Assembly (NCBI RefSeq): GCF_001984825.2
Contig: NZ_CP043318.1
Location: forward strand, 2,852,001-2,916,000
DNA length: 64,000 bases
Reading direction: 5' to 3'
Source: Enterobacter chengduensis
Lineage (GTDB): Bacteria; Pseudomonadota; Gammaproteobacteria; Enterobacterales; Enterobacteriaceae
Within the stretch, counting starts at the first letter, position 1. Each line of letters starts with the position of its first letter. Shown here piece after piece: positions 11,022-21,133 of this stretch. The position numbers and the translations under genes were made by a program. A model generated the notes under the pieces. It was not told the origin of the DNA. It was given only the letters and a program-made list of their open reading frames with translations, and searched no databases.

Positions 11022-11135
11022 TAGCCCTGTTTTACTTCCCCTGGATTCCTGACATAGCGTCAACGCAACAGCTCAGTTAACATAGTGCTACCCGAAGCGT
11101 TTAACGCCTTTATTTTTTGTTCCAGGAAGAGAATC

Positions 11136-11594
11136 GTGTCTCAACTCTGCCCTTGTGGTAGCGCTCTGGAGTATAGCCTATGTTGCCAGCGATATCTTTC
11201 TGGCGATCGGGTTGCACCAGAGCCGTCACACCTCATGCGTTCACGGTATGCTGCTTTTGTGATCAAAGACGCAGACTACCTGATTAAAACCTGGCACCCG
11301 TCCTGTCGCGCTGCGGAATTCAGACAGGATATCGAAGCCGGGTTCGCGAACACGCAATGGCTCGGCCTTACCGTCTATGAATCCTCAACCGGCAGTCATG
11401 CTGATGAAGGTTACGTCAGCTTTGTCGCCCGTTTTACCGAGAATAATAAACCGGGTGCCATTATCGAGCGTTCCCGTTTCTTAAAGGAAAGCGGGCAGTG
11501 GTATTATATTGACGGAACGCGCCCGCAGTTTGGTCGTAACGATCCCTGCCCATGTGGTTCAGGTAAAAAATTTAAAAAGTGTTGCGGGCAGTAA
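11136..11594 (+). CDS. ychJ: YchJ, SEC-C motif protein
   Basis: A 152-residue protein of unknown function with a SEC-C zinc-binding motif at each end: [13 protein letters not shown] at residues 5-17 and [15 protein letters not shown] at the C-terminus. A central NTF2-like part lies between them. Start is GTG at 11136, preceded by GGAAGA. This gives the E. coli length and N-terminus (SQxCPCGS). Adjacent to purU with a 46-base gap on the same strand. Confidence 0.94.
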   Translation: MSQLCPCGSALEYSLCCQRYLSGDRVAPEPSHLMRSRYAAFVIKDADYLIKTWHPSCRAAEFRQDIEAGFANTQWLGLTVYESSTGSHADEGYVSFVARFTENNKPGAIIERSRFLKESGQWYYIDGTRPQFGRNDPCPCGSGKKFKKCCGQ

Positions 11595-11640
11595 CGTCCG
11601 ACAACCCAGATTTCGCAAATACAAACAGGATTTCCCGGCA

Positions 11641-12483
11641 ATGCAATCATTACAACGTAAAGTTCTGCGCACCATCTGTCCCGATCAAAAAGGGCTGATC
11701 GCACGAATTACCAACATTTGCTACAAGCATGAACTGAATATCGTGCAGAACAACGAGTTCGTTGACCACCGCACCGGTCGTTTTTTCATGCGTACCGAGC
11801 TGGAAGGGATTTTCAACGACACCACCCTGCTTGCCGATCTCGACAGCGCGCTGCCGGAAGGTTCGGTGCGTGAGCTAACCCCTGCAGGCCGCCGCCGCGT
11901 CGTCATCCTCGTGACCAAAGAAGCACACTGCCTGGGCGATCTGCTGATGAAGGCCAACTACGGCGGTCTGGACGTAGAAATCGCGGCCGTAATCGGTAAC
12001 CACGAGACGCTGCGCACGCTGGTCGAGCGCTTTGATATTCCGTTCGAGCTGGTAAGCCACGAAGGGCATACCCGTGAAGAACACGATGACCTGATGGCGC
12101 AGGCCATTGAAGCACATAACCCTGACTACGTCGTGCTGGCGAAATACATGCGCGTGTTAACGCCCTCCTTCGTGGCGCGTTTCCCGAACAAGATCATCAA
12201 CATTCACCACTCGTTCCTGCCTGCCTTTATTGGCGCGCGTCCCTACCACCAGGCCTACGAACGCGGCGTGAAGATCATCGGCGCGACCGCGCACTACGTG
12301 AATGACAACCTGGACGAAGGTCCTATCATCATGCAGGACGTGATTCACGTGGATCACACCTACACTGCCGAAGATATGATGCGTGCCGGGCGTGACGTTG
12401 AGAAAAATGTGTTAAGCCGTGCGCTGTATCAGGTGCTGGCACAGCGGGTCTTTGTCTACGGTAACAGAACCATCATTCTTTAA
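11641..12483 (+). CDS. purU: Formyltetrahydrofolate deformylase PurU
   Basis: A 280-residue enzyme that hydrolyses 10-formyl-THF to THF and formate, supplying formate for PurT and balancing the one-carbon pool. The N-terminal ACT domain (residues 1-85, LRTICPDQKGLIARIT) is the likely glycine/methionine sensor. The C-terminal formyltransferase-like domain carries NIHHSFLPAFIGARPYHQAYERG, with the catalytic Asn/His pair, and a later Asp. ATG at 11641 gives the E. coli length; the frame stays open upstream but that part overlaps ychJ and is not conserved. Confidence 0.97.
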   Translation: MQSLQRKVLRTICPDQKGLIARITNICYKHELNIVQNNEFVDHRTGRFFMRTELEGIFNDTTLLADLDSALPEGSVRELTPAGRRRVVILVTKEAHCLGDLLMKANYGGLDVEIAAVIGNHETLRTLVERFDIPFELVSHEGHTREEHDDLMAQAIEAHNPDYVVLAKYMRVLTPSFVARFPNKIINIHHSFLPAFIGARPYHQAYERGVKIIGATAHYVNDNLDEGPIIMQDVIHVDHTYTAEDMMRAGRDVEKNVLSRALYQVLAQRVFVYGNRTIIL

Positions 12484-12564
12484 TCTTTTGGAAAATGAAT
12501 TGATTAGCTTTGCGCCTTTACGGATAAAAAGCAGGCAAACAGCGTCATTTCTCTAAAGGAATGC

Positions 12565-12592
12565 TTTACAGGGGCGTCTCATTTGATATGAT
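12565..12592 (+). promoter_or_regulatory. Promoter of the tRNA-Tyr operon
   Basis: TTTACA and TATGAT separated by 16 bases, followed by a GC-rich discriminator (GCGCCCCGC). This is the arrangement of the stringently controlled E. coli tyrT promoter. Confidence 0.85.
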
Positions 12593-12640
12593 GCGCCCCG
12601 CTTCCAGCAGGAAGCAGGCCAGTTAAAAGCATTACCCCGT

Positions 12641-12725
<85 letters not shown>

Positions 12726-12760
12726 TCTCTCAGCGTTACCTCAAAATGTGTATTACCCCT

Positions 12761-12845
<85 letters not shown>

Positions 12846-12887
12846 TTACTTCAAAAATCATAAAAAAACCGAACTGAGCCCACTTTT

Positions 12888-12919
12888 GTAGGCCGGGTAA
12901 GGCGCAGCCGCCACCCGGC
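12888..12919. repeat. REP-like palindrome
   Basis: A GCCGGGT...ACCCGGC imperfect palindrome containing GTAAGGCGCAGCCGCC, the usual enterobacterial REP pattern. It lies between the tRNA genes and the Lrp-type gene. Related copies occur at 27.1 and 43.3 kb. Confidence 0.75.
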
Positions 12920-12928
12920 AACAGACGG

Positions 12929-13372
12929 CTACATTTGTGGCAGTCGCCGCGTCACCGGCGAACTCTTCACAATCGACGTATTGCACTGGGCATGCTCTGC
13001 CAGGCCGTCCAGCAGTGCATCCAGCTGCTCTATGGATCGCACCACCAGCCTAATCACAAAGCAATCTTCCCCGGTCACTTTGTCGCTCTCAATACACTCC
13101 GGCATCGCCTGAATGTATTTATCCACCTTCTGCAACTGCCCCGGTAAGGGCCGCACCCGCACCAGCGCCTGCAGCGTATATCCCAACGCCGCCAGGTTCA
13201 CCCGCGCACGATATCCCTGAATCACACCGCGCTCTTCCAGCCTCTTCAGGCGTTCTGCCGTGCTGGGGGAGGTCAGGCCAATACGCCCGCTGAGCACCTT
13301 CAGGGACATACGCGCATCCTCAACCAGGCAGGCTAAAATTCGTCGGTCGATTTCATCGATAAGGTATTCCAT
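12929..13372 (-). CDS. Lrp/AsnC family transcriptional regulator
   Basis: A 147-residue protein. Residues 1-60 hold the winged helix-turn-helix (DEIDRRILACLVEDARMSL, then LTSPSTAERLKRLEERGVI). The rest is the RAM ligand-binding domain with GEDCFVIRLVV. ATG at 13372 is preferred over GTG at 13381 because AGGTGA lies at correct distance before it. It is divergent from an EamA-type exporter with a shared ~108-base gap, a common pairing in which the Lrp member controls an amino-acid exporter. Not E. coli Lrp or AsnC themselves; effector unknown. This pair is absent at this place in E. coli K-12. Confidence 0.9.
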   Translation of the reverse strand: MEYLIDEIDRRILACLVEDARMSLKVLSGRIGLTSPSTAERLKRLEERGVIQGYRARVNLAALGYTLQALVRVRPLPGQLQKVDKYIQAMPECIESDKVTGEDCFVIRLVVRSIEQLDALLDGLAEHAQCNTSIVKSSPVTRRLPQM

Positions 13373-13480
13373 CGCATTCACCTAATTTTAAAAAGCTATC
13401 ACTCCTTTTCACCTTATATCATCCCTGTAAAACACGACAGCGATTTTCGACAATAGCGTCATTAAATCAGGAGGTGAACG

Positions 13481-14377
13481 ATGCGTGATTTCCATAAAGG
13501 CGTGTGGCAGATGAGCCTCGCGATGTTAATTTCCGGCTCTATCGGTGCGTTTGTTTTACTCAGCGGTCTGCCGGTGACGGAGGTGGTGTTCTGGCGCTGT
13601 CTAATCGGGGCGATGGCGCTTTTTATTTTTATTCGGGTCGGTCAAAAGCCCTTTAGCCCCCTCACCCGCACCACGCTGCTGCTGGCCATTCTCGGCGGCG
13701 TGGCGCTCGTGGTGAACTGGCTGCTGCTCTTCGCCGCCTATGAGCGGATCTCAATTGGTCTTTCGACCGTGGTCTATAACACCCAGCCGTTTATGCTGGT
13801 CCTGATGGGGATGTTTTTAGGCGAACGCGTCAGCCTCATAAAATGGGGCTGGCTGGTCCTCGCCTTTGGCGGCGTGGTGATATTGCTCTCCAGCGAGCTG
13901 ACCGGCGCGCACGGCAGTGAATGGCTCGCCGGAATCGGTCTGGCCATGGCCGCAGCGTTCTTCTACGCGGTCACGGCGATTATCGCCCGCAAGCTCAGGT
14001 CCATTGCACCGCAGCATATCGCTTTTATCCAGGTGCTGACGGGCGTCGTGATGCTCATACCGTTTGCGAGCCTGCCGTCATTTTCCGGTGATTTTCCCTG
14101 GCCGACCCTGCTGACGCTCGGCATCGTCCATACCGGCATTATGTACCAGCTGCTCTACAGCGCGATTCAGAAGCTCCCTACGCCCATAACCGGCTCCCTG
14201 TCGTTTATCTATCCGGTAGTGGCGATCGTTGTCGATAAGCTGGTGTTCGGACACGCGCTCAGCCTGACGCAGCTGGCGGGCGGCGCGGTGATCCTGTTTG
14301 CCGCGGCGGGCAACAACCTGGGCTGGGGCGAAAAAAAACCCCGCGAGCGCGGGGTTGGTATTAAAACGGTGAATTAG
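13481..14377 (+). CDS. DMT superfamily (EamA) transporter
   Basis: 298 residues with about ten hydrophobic segments in two EamA repeats (residues ~12-135 and ~148-285), for example [18 protein letters not shown] and the glycine-rich second half. This is typical of drug/metabolite exporters. An excellent AGGAGGTG site precedes ATG. Partner regulator is the divergent Lrp-type gene, so an amino-acid or related metabolite efflux role is plausible but unproven. Its last codons overlap the stop of narI on the other strand and contain the nar operon terminator. Confidence 0.88.
   Translation: MRDFHKGVWQMSLAMLISGSIGAFVLLSGLPVTEVVFWRCLIGAMALFIFIRVGQKPFSPLTRTTLLLAILGGVALVVNWLLLFAAYERISIGLSTVVYNTQPFMLVLMGMFLGERVSLIKWGWLVLAFGGVVILLSSELTGAHGSEWLAGIGLAMAAAFFYAVTAIIARKLRSIAPQHIAFIQVLTGVVMLIPFASLPSFSGDFPWPTLLTLGIVHTGIMYQLLYSAIQKLPTPITGSLSFIYPVVAIVVDKLVFGHALSLTQLAGGAVILFAAAGNNLGWGEKKPRERGVGIKTVN
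14331..14356 (-). terminator. Intrinsic terminator of narGHJI inside the EamA gene
   Basis: On the minus strand: AACCCCGC, loop GCTC, GCGGGGTT then T run (eight T). It lies within the last 50 bases of the convergent exporter gene, where it encodes Glu-Lys-Lys-Pro-Arg-Glu-Arg. Confidence 0.85.
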
Positions 14378-15051
14378 CGACGGGCGCGCACAATCTGGTA
14401 TTTGCGCGTCAGGTACTCCACCGGCGCGCTCCAGATGTGCACCAGACGGGAGAACGGGAACAGCACAAACAGCGTCATCCCCAGCACCAGGTGAACGCGG
14501 AAGATAAACGCCACGCCGTCCAGGTGCTCGGACGCGCCGCCGCGGAAGGTCACCACGGACTGCGCCCAGCCGACCAGCTTCATCATTTCACTGCCGTCCA
14601 TATGCTGCGCCGAGAACGGAATGGTCAGCAGGCCCAGGGCACACTGCACCACCAGCAGGGAGAGGATCAGGATGTCCGCCGCGGTTGTGGTCGCACGCAC
14701 GCGCGGGCTGAACAGACGACGTTTCAGCAGCAGCAGGCCACCTACCAGGGTCATCACGCCGCAGGCGCCGCCGGCGATCATCGCCATCTTCTGCTTCACC
14801 TCGATGGGAAGCCACGCTTCATACATCCAGTGCGGCGTCAGCATCCCGAGAAAATGACCGGCAAAAATCCCCAGAATACCGATGTGGAACAGGTTAGACG
14901 CGACGTGCATCCCCTTACGATCCAGCATCTGGCTTGAGGCGGCGCGCCAGGTGTACTGGCCGTAGTCATAGCGCAGCCAGCTTCCCACCAGGAACACGGT
15001 GCCCGCGATATACGGGTAAATGTCAAAGAAGAACATATTCAGGAAGTGCAT
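14374..15051 (-). CDS. narI: Respiratory nitrate reductase gamma subunit NarI
   Basis: 225-residue cytochrome b membrane subunit, the E. coli length. It has five membrane helices and histidine ligands for two b hemes, including [14 protein letters not shown] and the C-terminal [14 protein letters not shown] regions. It oxidises quinol and passes electrons to NarH. ATG overlaps the narJ stop (TAATG), so the two are translationally coupled. Confidence 0.97.
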   Translation of the reverse strand: MHFLNMFFFDIYPYIAGTVFLVGSWLRYDYGQYTWRAASSQMLDRKGMHVASNLFHIGILGIFAGHFLGMLTPHWMYEAWLPIEVKQKMAMIAGGACGVMTLVGGLLLLKRRLFSPRVRATTTAADILILSLLVVQCALGLLTIPFSAQHMDGSEMMKLVGWAQSVVTFRGGASEHLDGVAFIFRVHLVLGMTLFVLFPFSRLVHIWSAPVEYLTRKYQIVRARR

Positions 15052-15761
15052 TATTGCCGTCCTCCGTTAGAGATATTCAAATATTGCGGAGCGACCGCTC
15101 CGGCAAAACGACGCTGGTGAGCGGAGATTTCAGACTCGCCGCAGCCCTGGTCAGCAAAGAATTTCACCTGCTCTTCTTCCCAGACCGCATCCAGCGCCTG
15201 CGGGGTGTCGTCGCGGGCTTCATCGGCGATTTTTTCCGCCACTTTTTCACTGTCGACAGCGGCGTTCGCCAGCTTCACCAGCAGATCGAACAAGACCGCA
15301 TAGCGGCTCTCGCGCTGCTGAAGACGCGCGCCGAGCAGCGCCAGGATCGGGGCGATATCCTGCAGGCCGCCCAGCGCCTCGTCTTTCGGCAGCTGCGCCA
15401 GATACTCCAGGTACAGCGGCAGATGGTCCGGGAGCTCGCGGCTGTCGAGCATCAGGCCGTGCTGCTCGTACTGGGCCATCAGATCCACCATCGCCTGACC
15501 GCGGTCGCGGGATTCACCGTGTACGTGTTCGAACAGCAGTAACGAGGTTGCGCGTCCGCGGTCAAACAGCTGGCTGTAGTCCGCCTGCGCGTCAAGAAGA
15601 TCGCGCGCTAACAGGCCGCGGAGGAAAACGCCAAGCCGCTGGGCATCCTCTTTATCCAGGTTTTCAGATGACGCGAGTGCATCAAAAAGCTCCTGCTGAT
15701 GCTGCGCAAGCGCAGCATCCGGATACTCGAGCAAACGCGAAACAATGACGAGTTCAATCAT
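15051..15761 (-). CDS. narJ: Nitrate reductase molybdenum cofactor assembly chaperone NarJ
   Basis: 236-residue TorD/NarJ-family chaperone that binds the NarG N-terminus and is needed for cofactor insertion and membrane attachment; it is not part of the final enzyme. [15 protein letters not shown] is the conserved N-terminus. The frame is open 29 codons upstream, but those lie within narH. ATG overlaps the narH stop by four bases (ATGA). Length matches E. coli (236). Confidence 0.96.
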   Translation of the reverse strand: MIELVIVSRLLEYPDAALAQHQQELFDALASSENLDKEDAQRLGVFLRGLLARDLLDAQADYSQLFDRGRATSLLLFEHVHGESRDRGQAMVDLMAQYEQHGLMLDSRELPDHLPLYLEYLAQLPKDEALGGLQDIAPILALLGARLQQRESRYAVLFDLLVKLANAAVDSEKVAEKIADEARDDTPQALDAVWEEEQVKFFADQGCGESEISAHQRRFAGAVAPQYLNISNGGRQ

Positions 15762-17293
15762 TGGTGCGGCTCCGTTTTGCTGGTCACATCCATGGCGTCG
15801 ATGCGGCGGCTGTTGAACAGGTTGAATTTGCTGTCCGACCCGTGGCAACCGTCGCCAAAACTAAAGCCACAGCCGCTTTTTTCCGGGAAGGCCTCACGGG
15901 CCAGCTCGCGGTGGCTGCTCGGCACCACGAAGCGGTCTTCGTAGTTGGCAATCGCCAGGTAGCGGTACATCTCCTGCGCCTGCGCTTCGCTCAGACCGAC
16001 CTCCTCCAGCGCGCGGGTATCGGTCACGCCGTCTACGGTTTCCGCACGCTTGAAGTGGCGCATCGCCAGCATACGCTTCAGCGCGAGCAGTACAGGCTGG
16101 GTATCCCCTGCGGTCAGCAGGTTAGCCAGGTACTGCACCGGGATACGCAGGCTCTCCACGTCCGGCAGAATGCCGTTGCTGCCCAGCTCGCCCGCATCGG
16201 CAGCAGACTGGATCGGCGACAGCGGCGGCACGTACCAGACCATCGGCAGCGTGCGGTATTCCGGGTGCAGCGGCAGGGCCAGCTTCCAGTCCATCGCCAT
16301 TTTGTAGACCGGCGACTGCTGCGCCGCGTCGATCACGCTCTGCGGAATGCCGTCCTTCAGCGCCTGCTCAATCACCTTCGGATCGTTCGGATCGAGGAAC
16401 ACGTCCAGCTGACGCTGGTACAGATCTTTCTCGTTTTCGGTGCTCGCGGCAGTTTCAATCGCGTCCGCGTCGTACAGCAGCACGCCGAGGTAGCGAATAC
16501 GGCCTACGCAGCTCTCGGAGCAGACGGTCGGCATGCCCGCTTCGATACGCGGGTAGCAGAAGATGCACTTCTCCGACTTGCCGCTCTTCCAGTTGAAATA
16601 GATTTTTTTGTACGGGCAGCCGGTGATGCACATACGCCAGCCGCGGCACTTGTCCTGGTCAATCAGGACGATGCCGTCCTCTTCGCGCTTGTAGATGGCG
16701 CCGCTCGGGCAGGTCGCCACGCACGCCGGGTTGAGGCAGTGCTCGCACAGGCGCGGCAGATACATCATGAAGGTGTTTTCGAACTGGCCGTACATCGCCT
16801 TCTGCATGTTCTCGAAGTTCTGGTCTTTCGACAGCTTCTCGAACTCGCCGCCCAGATCGTCTTCCCAGTTCGGACCTTTTTCGATTTTCGCCATACGCTG
16901 GCCGGTAATCAGCGAGCGCGGGCGCGCAATCGGCTGATGCTTGCCTTCCGGCGCGGTAGTGAGGTTTTGATAGTCGAAGTCAAACGGCTCGTAATAATCG
17001 TCGATGCCCGGCAGGTGCGGGTTAGCGAAGATTTTACCCAGCAGCATCGCACGGTTACCCATGCGCGGCTGAATTTTACCGTTGATCTTGCGGATCCAGC
17101 CGCCCTTGTGCTTCTCCTGGTTTTCCCAGTCGGTCGGGAAGCCGGTGCCCGGCTTAGTCTCAACGTTGTTGAACCAGGCGTACTCCATACCTTCACGGCT
17201 GGTCCAGACGTTTTTACAGGTGACCGAGCAGGTATGACAGCCGATGCATTTATCCAGATTCAGCACCATGCCGACTTGTGAACGAATTTTCAT
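15758..17293 (-). CDS. narH: Respiratory nitrate reductase beta subunit NarH
   Basis: 511-residue iron-sulfur subunit that relays electrons from NarI to NarG through one 3Fe-4S and three 4Fe-4S clusters. Cysteine clusters are visible at CIGCHTCSVTCKNVW (residues 16-30), CEHCLNPACVATCPSG, CRGWRMCITGCPYKK and CIFCYPR...CSESCVG. A tryptophan in CRGW marks the 3Fe-4S cluster. ATG overlaps the narG stop (ATGA). Length is within one residue of E. coli. Confidence 0.97.
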   Translation of the reverse strand: MKIRSQVGMVLNLDKCIGCHTCSVTCKNVWTSREGMEYAWFNNVETKPGTGFPTDWENQEKHKGGWIRKINGKIQPRMGNRAMLLGKIFANPHLPGIDDYYEPFDFDYQNLTTAPEGKHQPIARPRSLITGQRMAKIEKGPNWEDDLGGEFEKLSKDQNFENMQKAMYGQFENTFMMYLPRLCEHCLNPACVATCPSGAIYKREEDGIVLIDQDKCRGWRMCITGCPYKKIYFNWKSGKSEKCIFCYPRIEAGMPTVCSESCVGRIRYLGVLLYDADAIETAASTENEKDLYQRQLDVFLDPNDPKVIEQALKDGIPQSVIDAAQQSPVYKMAMDWKLALPLHPEYRTLPMVWYVPPLSPIQSAADAGELGSNGILPDVESLRIPVQYLANLLTAGDTQPVLLALKRMLAMRHFKRAETVDGVTDTRALEEVGLSEAQAQEMYRYLAIANYEDRFVVPSSHRELAREAFPEKSGCGFSFGDGCHGSDSKFNLFNSRRIDAMDVTSKTEPHQ

Positions 17294-20200
17294 TTTACGC
17301 TCTCCTGTACCTGGTCATTACCTTCGCCGTCTAACCAGTTAATATTCTTCATCTTACGTACCACCACGAACTCATCGCGGTTCGATCCTACGGTGCCGTA
17401 GTAGTTAAAGCCGTAGGCCAGCTGCGCATAGCCGCCAATCATGTGGGTTGGCTTCGGCGTAATACGGGTTACGGAGTTATGAATACCGCCGCGCTGCTCC
17501 GTTATCTCTGAACCCGGCAGGTTCACGATACGTTCCTGCGCGTGGTACATCATGGTCATCCCGGCCGGTACGCGCTGGCTTACCACCGCGCGCGCCGTCA
17601 GGGCACCGTTGCTGTTAAACACCTCGATCCAGTCGTTATCTTCGATACCCAGATCTTTAGCGTCCGCTTCGCTCATCCACACAATCGGACCGCCGCGACC
17701 CAGCGTCAGCATCAGCAGGTTGTCGCTATAGGTGGAGTGGATCCCCCACTTCTGGTGCGGCGTCAGGAAGTTCAGCGCTTTCTCCGGATTGCCGTTGGAT
17801 TTGTCGCCCATCACCTCTTTCACCGAGCGGGTGTCAATCGGCGGACGGTACACCAGCAGGCTTTCGCCGAAGTCGCGCATCCACTGATGATCCTGATACA
17901 GCGACTGGCGGCCTGACAGGGTGCGCCATGGGATCAGCTCGTGAACGTTGGTGTAACCCGCGTTATAGGAGACGTGCTCATCTTCAAGGCCTGACCAGGT
18001 CGGGCTGGAGATGATCTTGCGCGGCTGGGCCTGAATATCGCGGAAGCGAATTTTTTCGTCTTCTTTATTCAGCGCCAGGTGCGTATGGTCGCGACCGGTA
18101 AACTCGCTCAGCGCTGCCCAGGCCTTCACCGCCACCTGACCGTTGGTTTCCGGCGCCAGGGTCAGGATCATCTCGGCCGCATCAATCGCCGTGTTCAGCA
18201 TGGGCTGGCCTTTCGCCGGGCCGTCCGCTTTGGTGTAGTTGAGCTTGCGCAGCAGATCCATTTCGCTCTGGGTGTTCCAGGCAATCCCTTTCCCGCCGTT
18301 ACCGATTTTCTCCATCAGCGGGCCAATAGAGGTAAAGCGCTCGTAGGTTGCCGGGTAGTCGCGCTCAACCGGAATGATGTGCGGCGCGGTGACGCCCGGG
18401 ATCAGGTCGCATTCGCCTTTTTTCCAGTCCTTCACGTCCAGCGGCTGCGCCAGTTCGGCGGCGGAGTCGTGCTGGATGGGCAACGTCACCACGTCGGTCT
18501 CTTTGCCCAGATGCCCGACGCACAGTTCGGAGAATGTCTTCGCGATGTCTTTGTAGATATCCCAGTCGCTTTTCGATTCCCACGCCGGGTCAACGGCTGC
18601 GGACAGCGGATGAATAAACGGATGCATATCCGAGGTATTCATGTCGTCTTTTTCGTACCAGGTCGCGGTCGGCAGCACGATGTCGGAATACAGGCAGGTG
18701 CTGGACAGACGGAAGTCGAGGGTCACGACCAGATCCAGCTTGCCGTCCAGACCGTTGTCTTTCCACTCCACCTCTTCCGGCTTCACGCCGCCCTGCTTGC
18801 CGAGATCTTTCCCCTGAATACCGTTTTCGGTACCGAGCAGGTATTTCAGCATGTACTCGTGGCCTTTACCGGACGAGCCCAGCAGGTTGGAGCGCCAGAT
18901 GAACAGGTTACGCGGATGGTTTTTACCGTTCTCTGGCTGTTCAGCCGCAAAACGGATTGAGCCGTCCTTCAGGGACTTAACGGTGTAATCCACCGGCGAC
19001 ATGCCCGCTTTTTTCGCCGCTTCCGCGATGCGCAGCGGGTTGGTGCCCAGCTGCGGCGCGGACGGCAGCCAGCCCATGCGCTCGGCGCGCACGTTAAAGT
19101 CAATCAGGTGGCCGCTGTAGCGGGATTTATCCGCCATTGGCGACAGCAATTCCTGCGCGGTAACCGTCTCGTAGCGCCACTGGCTGGAGTGGTTATAGAA
19201 GTAGGAGGTACTGTTCATGTGGCGCGCCGGACGCTGCCAGTCGAGGGCAAACGCCAGCGGCTGCCAGCCGGTCTGCGGACGCAGCTTTTCCTGGCCCACG
19301 TAGTGCGCCCAGCCGCCGCCGCTCTGGCCGACGCAGCCGCAGAAGATCAGCATGTTGATCAGCCCACGATAGTTCATATCGAGGTGATACCAGTGGTTCA
19401 GGCCCGCGCCGACGATGATCATTGAGCGACCGTGCGTCTTATCGGCGTTTTCAGCGAATTCACGCGCGATACGGGTAATCTGTGCGCGGGGCACGCCGGT
19501 GATCTGTTCCGCCCAGGCCGGGGTGTAGGCCTTTACGTCGTCATAGCCGGTTGCGCAGTTTTCATCGCCCAGGCCGCGTTCCAGGCCATAGTTCGCCATG
19601 GTCAGGTCATAAACGGTGGTGACCAGCGCGGTAGAGCCGTCGGCTAACGTCAGGCGTTTAACCGGCAGCTTGTGCATCAGCACGTTCTGCAGCTCGACCT
19701 TGTTGAAGTGCTCGGTGCCGTCGCCGCCGAAGTACGGGAAGCCGACCTCGGCAATCTCGTCCTGGCTGCCCAGCATGCTGAGACGCAGTTCCGTCTCTTC
19801 GCCGGTGGTGGCGTTACGCTGCTCAAGGTTCCATTTACCCTTCTCGCCCCAGCGGAAGCCGATAGAGCCGTTCGGCGCCACCAGCTCCCCGTTGCTGTTA
19901 TACGCAACGGTTTTCCACTCCGGGTTATTTTCCTGGCCCAGCGCGTCCACCAGATCGGCAGCGCGCAGCGTGCGGCCCGCGGCATAGTAGCCGTCACGCT
20001 CTTCCAGCATCACCAGCATCGGCATGTCGGTGTAGCGGCGCACGTAGTCGGTGAAGTACTGGCTTGGCTTGTCGAGGTGGAATTCGCGCAGCATGACGTG
20101 GCCCATCGCCATCGCCATTGCGGCATCGGTACCCTGTTTCGGCGCCAGCCACAGATCGCACAGCTTGGCGATTTCCGCGTAGTCCGGGGTCACCGCCACG

Positions 20201-21033
20201 GTTTTGGTGCCTTTGTAGCGAACTTCGGTAAAGAAGTGCGCGTCCGGGGTACGGGTCTGCGGCACGTTAGAGCCCCAGGCGATGATATAGCTGGAGTTGT
20301 ACCAGTCCGCGGATTCCGGCACGTCGGTCTGCTCGCCCCAGGTCTGCGGCGACGCAGGCGGCAGGTCGCAGTACCAGTCGTAGAAGCTCAGGCAGGTGCC
20401 GCCAATCAGCGACAGGTAGCGCGCGCCGGACGCGTAAGAGACCATCGACATCGCCGGGATCGGCGAGAAGCCCGCCACGCGGTCAGGGCCGTAGGTTTTG
20501 ACGGTGTAGACGTTAGAGGCGGCAATCAGCTCGTTCACCTCTTTCCAGGAGGAGCGAACAAAACCGCCGCGGCCGCGAGCCTGCTTAAAGCTTTTTGCTT
20601 TATCCGCGTCTTCGATGATGGACGCCCAGGCATCAACCGGATCGCTGTGCTGAACCTTCGCTTCACGCCACATTTTCATCAGGCGCTTGCGCATCAGGGG
20701 GTATTTCAGACGGTTAGCGCTGTAGAGATACCAGGAGTAGCTGGCGCCACGCGGACAGCCGCGCGGTTCGTGGTTTGGCATATCCGGGCGGGTGCGCGGA
20801 TAGTCGGTCTGCTGCATTTCCCAGGTTACCAGACCGTTTTTAACGAAAATCTTCCAGCTACATGAGCCAGTGCAGTTTACGCCGTGGGTAGAACGGACAA
20901 CTTTGTCATGCTGCCAGCGTTGACGGTAACCGTCTTCCCAGTCCCGGTTAGTATCCAGAACCTGGCCGTGCCCATCGGCAAAAGTTTCACCCTTCTGTTT
21001 GAAGTAGCGAAACCGGTCCAAAAATTTGCTCAT
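17290..21033 (-). CDS. narG: Respiratory nitrate reductase alpha subunit NarG
   Basis: 1247-residue catalytic subunit, the same length as E. coli NarG, facing the cytoplasm on NarI. It binds bis-MGD molybdenum cofactor and the FS0 cluster. The N-terminal stretch HGVNCTGSCSWK, with a further Cys in GCPRGASYSW, supplies the His/Cys ligands. Molybdopterin dinucleotide-binding domain at the C-terminus. First gene of narGHJI, preceded by an FNR palindrome and a NarL-type heptamer. Confidence 0.98.
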   Translation of the reverse strand: MSKFLDRFRYFKQKGETFADGHGQVLDTNRDWEDGYRQRWQHDKVVRSTHGVNCTGSCSWKIFVKNGLVTWEMQQTDYPRTRPDMPNHEPRGCPRGASYSWYLYSANRLKYPLMRKRLMKMWREAKVQHSDPVDAWASIIEDADKAKSFKQARGRGGFVRSSWKEVNELIAASNVYTVKTYGPDRVAGFSPIPAMSMVSYASGARYLSLIGGTCLSFYDWYCDLPPASPQTWGEQTDVPESADWYNSSYIIAWGSNVPQTRTPDAHFFTEVRYKGTKTVAVTPDYAEIAKLCDLWLAPKQGTDAAMAMAMGHVMLREFHLDKPSQYFTDYVRRYTDMPMLVMLEERDGYYAAGRTLRAADLVDALGQENNPEWKTVAYNSNGELVAPNGSIGFRWGEKGKWNLEQRNATTGEETELRLSMLGSQDEIAEVGFPYFGGDGTEHFNKVELQNVLMHKLPVKRLTLADGSTALVTTVYDLTMANYGLERGLGDENCATGYDDVKAYTPAWAEQITGVPRAQITRIAREFAENADKTHGRSMIIVGAGLNHWYHLDMNYRGLINMLIFCGCVGQSGGGWAHYVGQEKLRPQTGWQPLAFALDWQRPARHMNSTSYFYNHSSQWRYETVTAQELLSPMADKSRYSGHLIDFNVRAERMGWLPSAPQLGTNPLRIAEAAKKAGMSPVDYTVKSLKDGSIRFAAEQPENGKNHPRNLFIWRSNLLGSSGKGHEYMLKYLLGTENGIQGKDLGKQGGVKPEEVEWKDNGLDGKLDLVVTLDFRLSSTCLYSDIVLPTATWYEKDDMNTSDMHPFIHPLSAAVDPAWESKSDWDIYKDIAKTFSELCVGHLGKETDVVTLPIQHDSAAELAQPLDVKDWKKGECDLIPGVTAPHIIPVERDYPATYERFTSIGPLMEKIGNGGKGIAWNTQSEMDLLRKLNYTKADGPAKGQPMLNTAIDAAEMILTLAPETNGQVAVKAWAALSEFTGRDHTHLALNKEDEKIRFRDIQAQPRKIISSPTWSGLEDEHVSYNAGYTNVHELIPWRTLSGRQSLYQDHQWMRDFGESLLVYRPPIDTRSVKEVMGDKSNGNPEKALNFLTPHQKWGIHSTYSDNLLMLTLGRGGPIVWMSEADAKDLGIEDNDWIEVFNSNGALTARAVVSQRVPAGMTMMYHAQERIVNLPGSEITEQRGGIHNSVTRITPKPTHMIGGYAQLAYGFNYYGTVGSNRDEFVVVRKMKNINWLDGEGNDQVQESVK

Positions 21034-21119
21034 CGGGTATCTCCTGTGTGGAGCCTGTGGCTCTCTAAATCGACATTGCTGATTTGCAGCGAAGGTAACG
21101 CTCTGAAAGAGGGGGAGAA

Positions 21120-21133
21120 TTGATAACGATCAA
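21120..21133. promoter_or_regulatory. FNR site upstream of narG
   Basis: TTGATAACGATCAA, a perfect TTGAT-N4-ATCAA palindrome 87-100 bases upstream of the narG start. The position suits class II activation at about -41.5 under anaerobiosis. Confidence 0.85.

Noticed and set aside
15761..17281. A 506-codon open frame on the plus strand across narH
   Set aside because: It is a shadow of the high-GC narH frame: compositionally odd, no ribosome-binding site, no family pattern.
19672..20865. A 397-codon plus-strand frame antisense to narG
   Set aside because: Shadow of narG codon bias; the real product on the other strand is certain.
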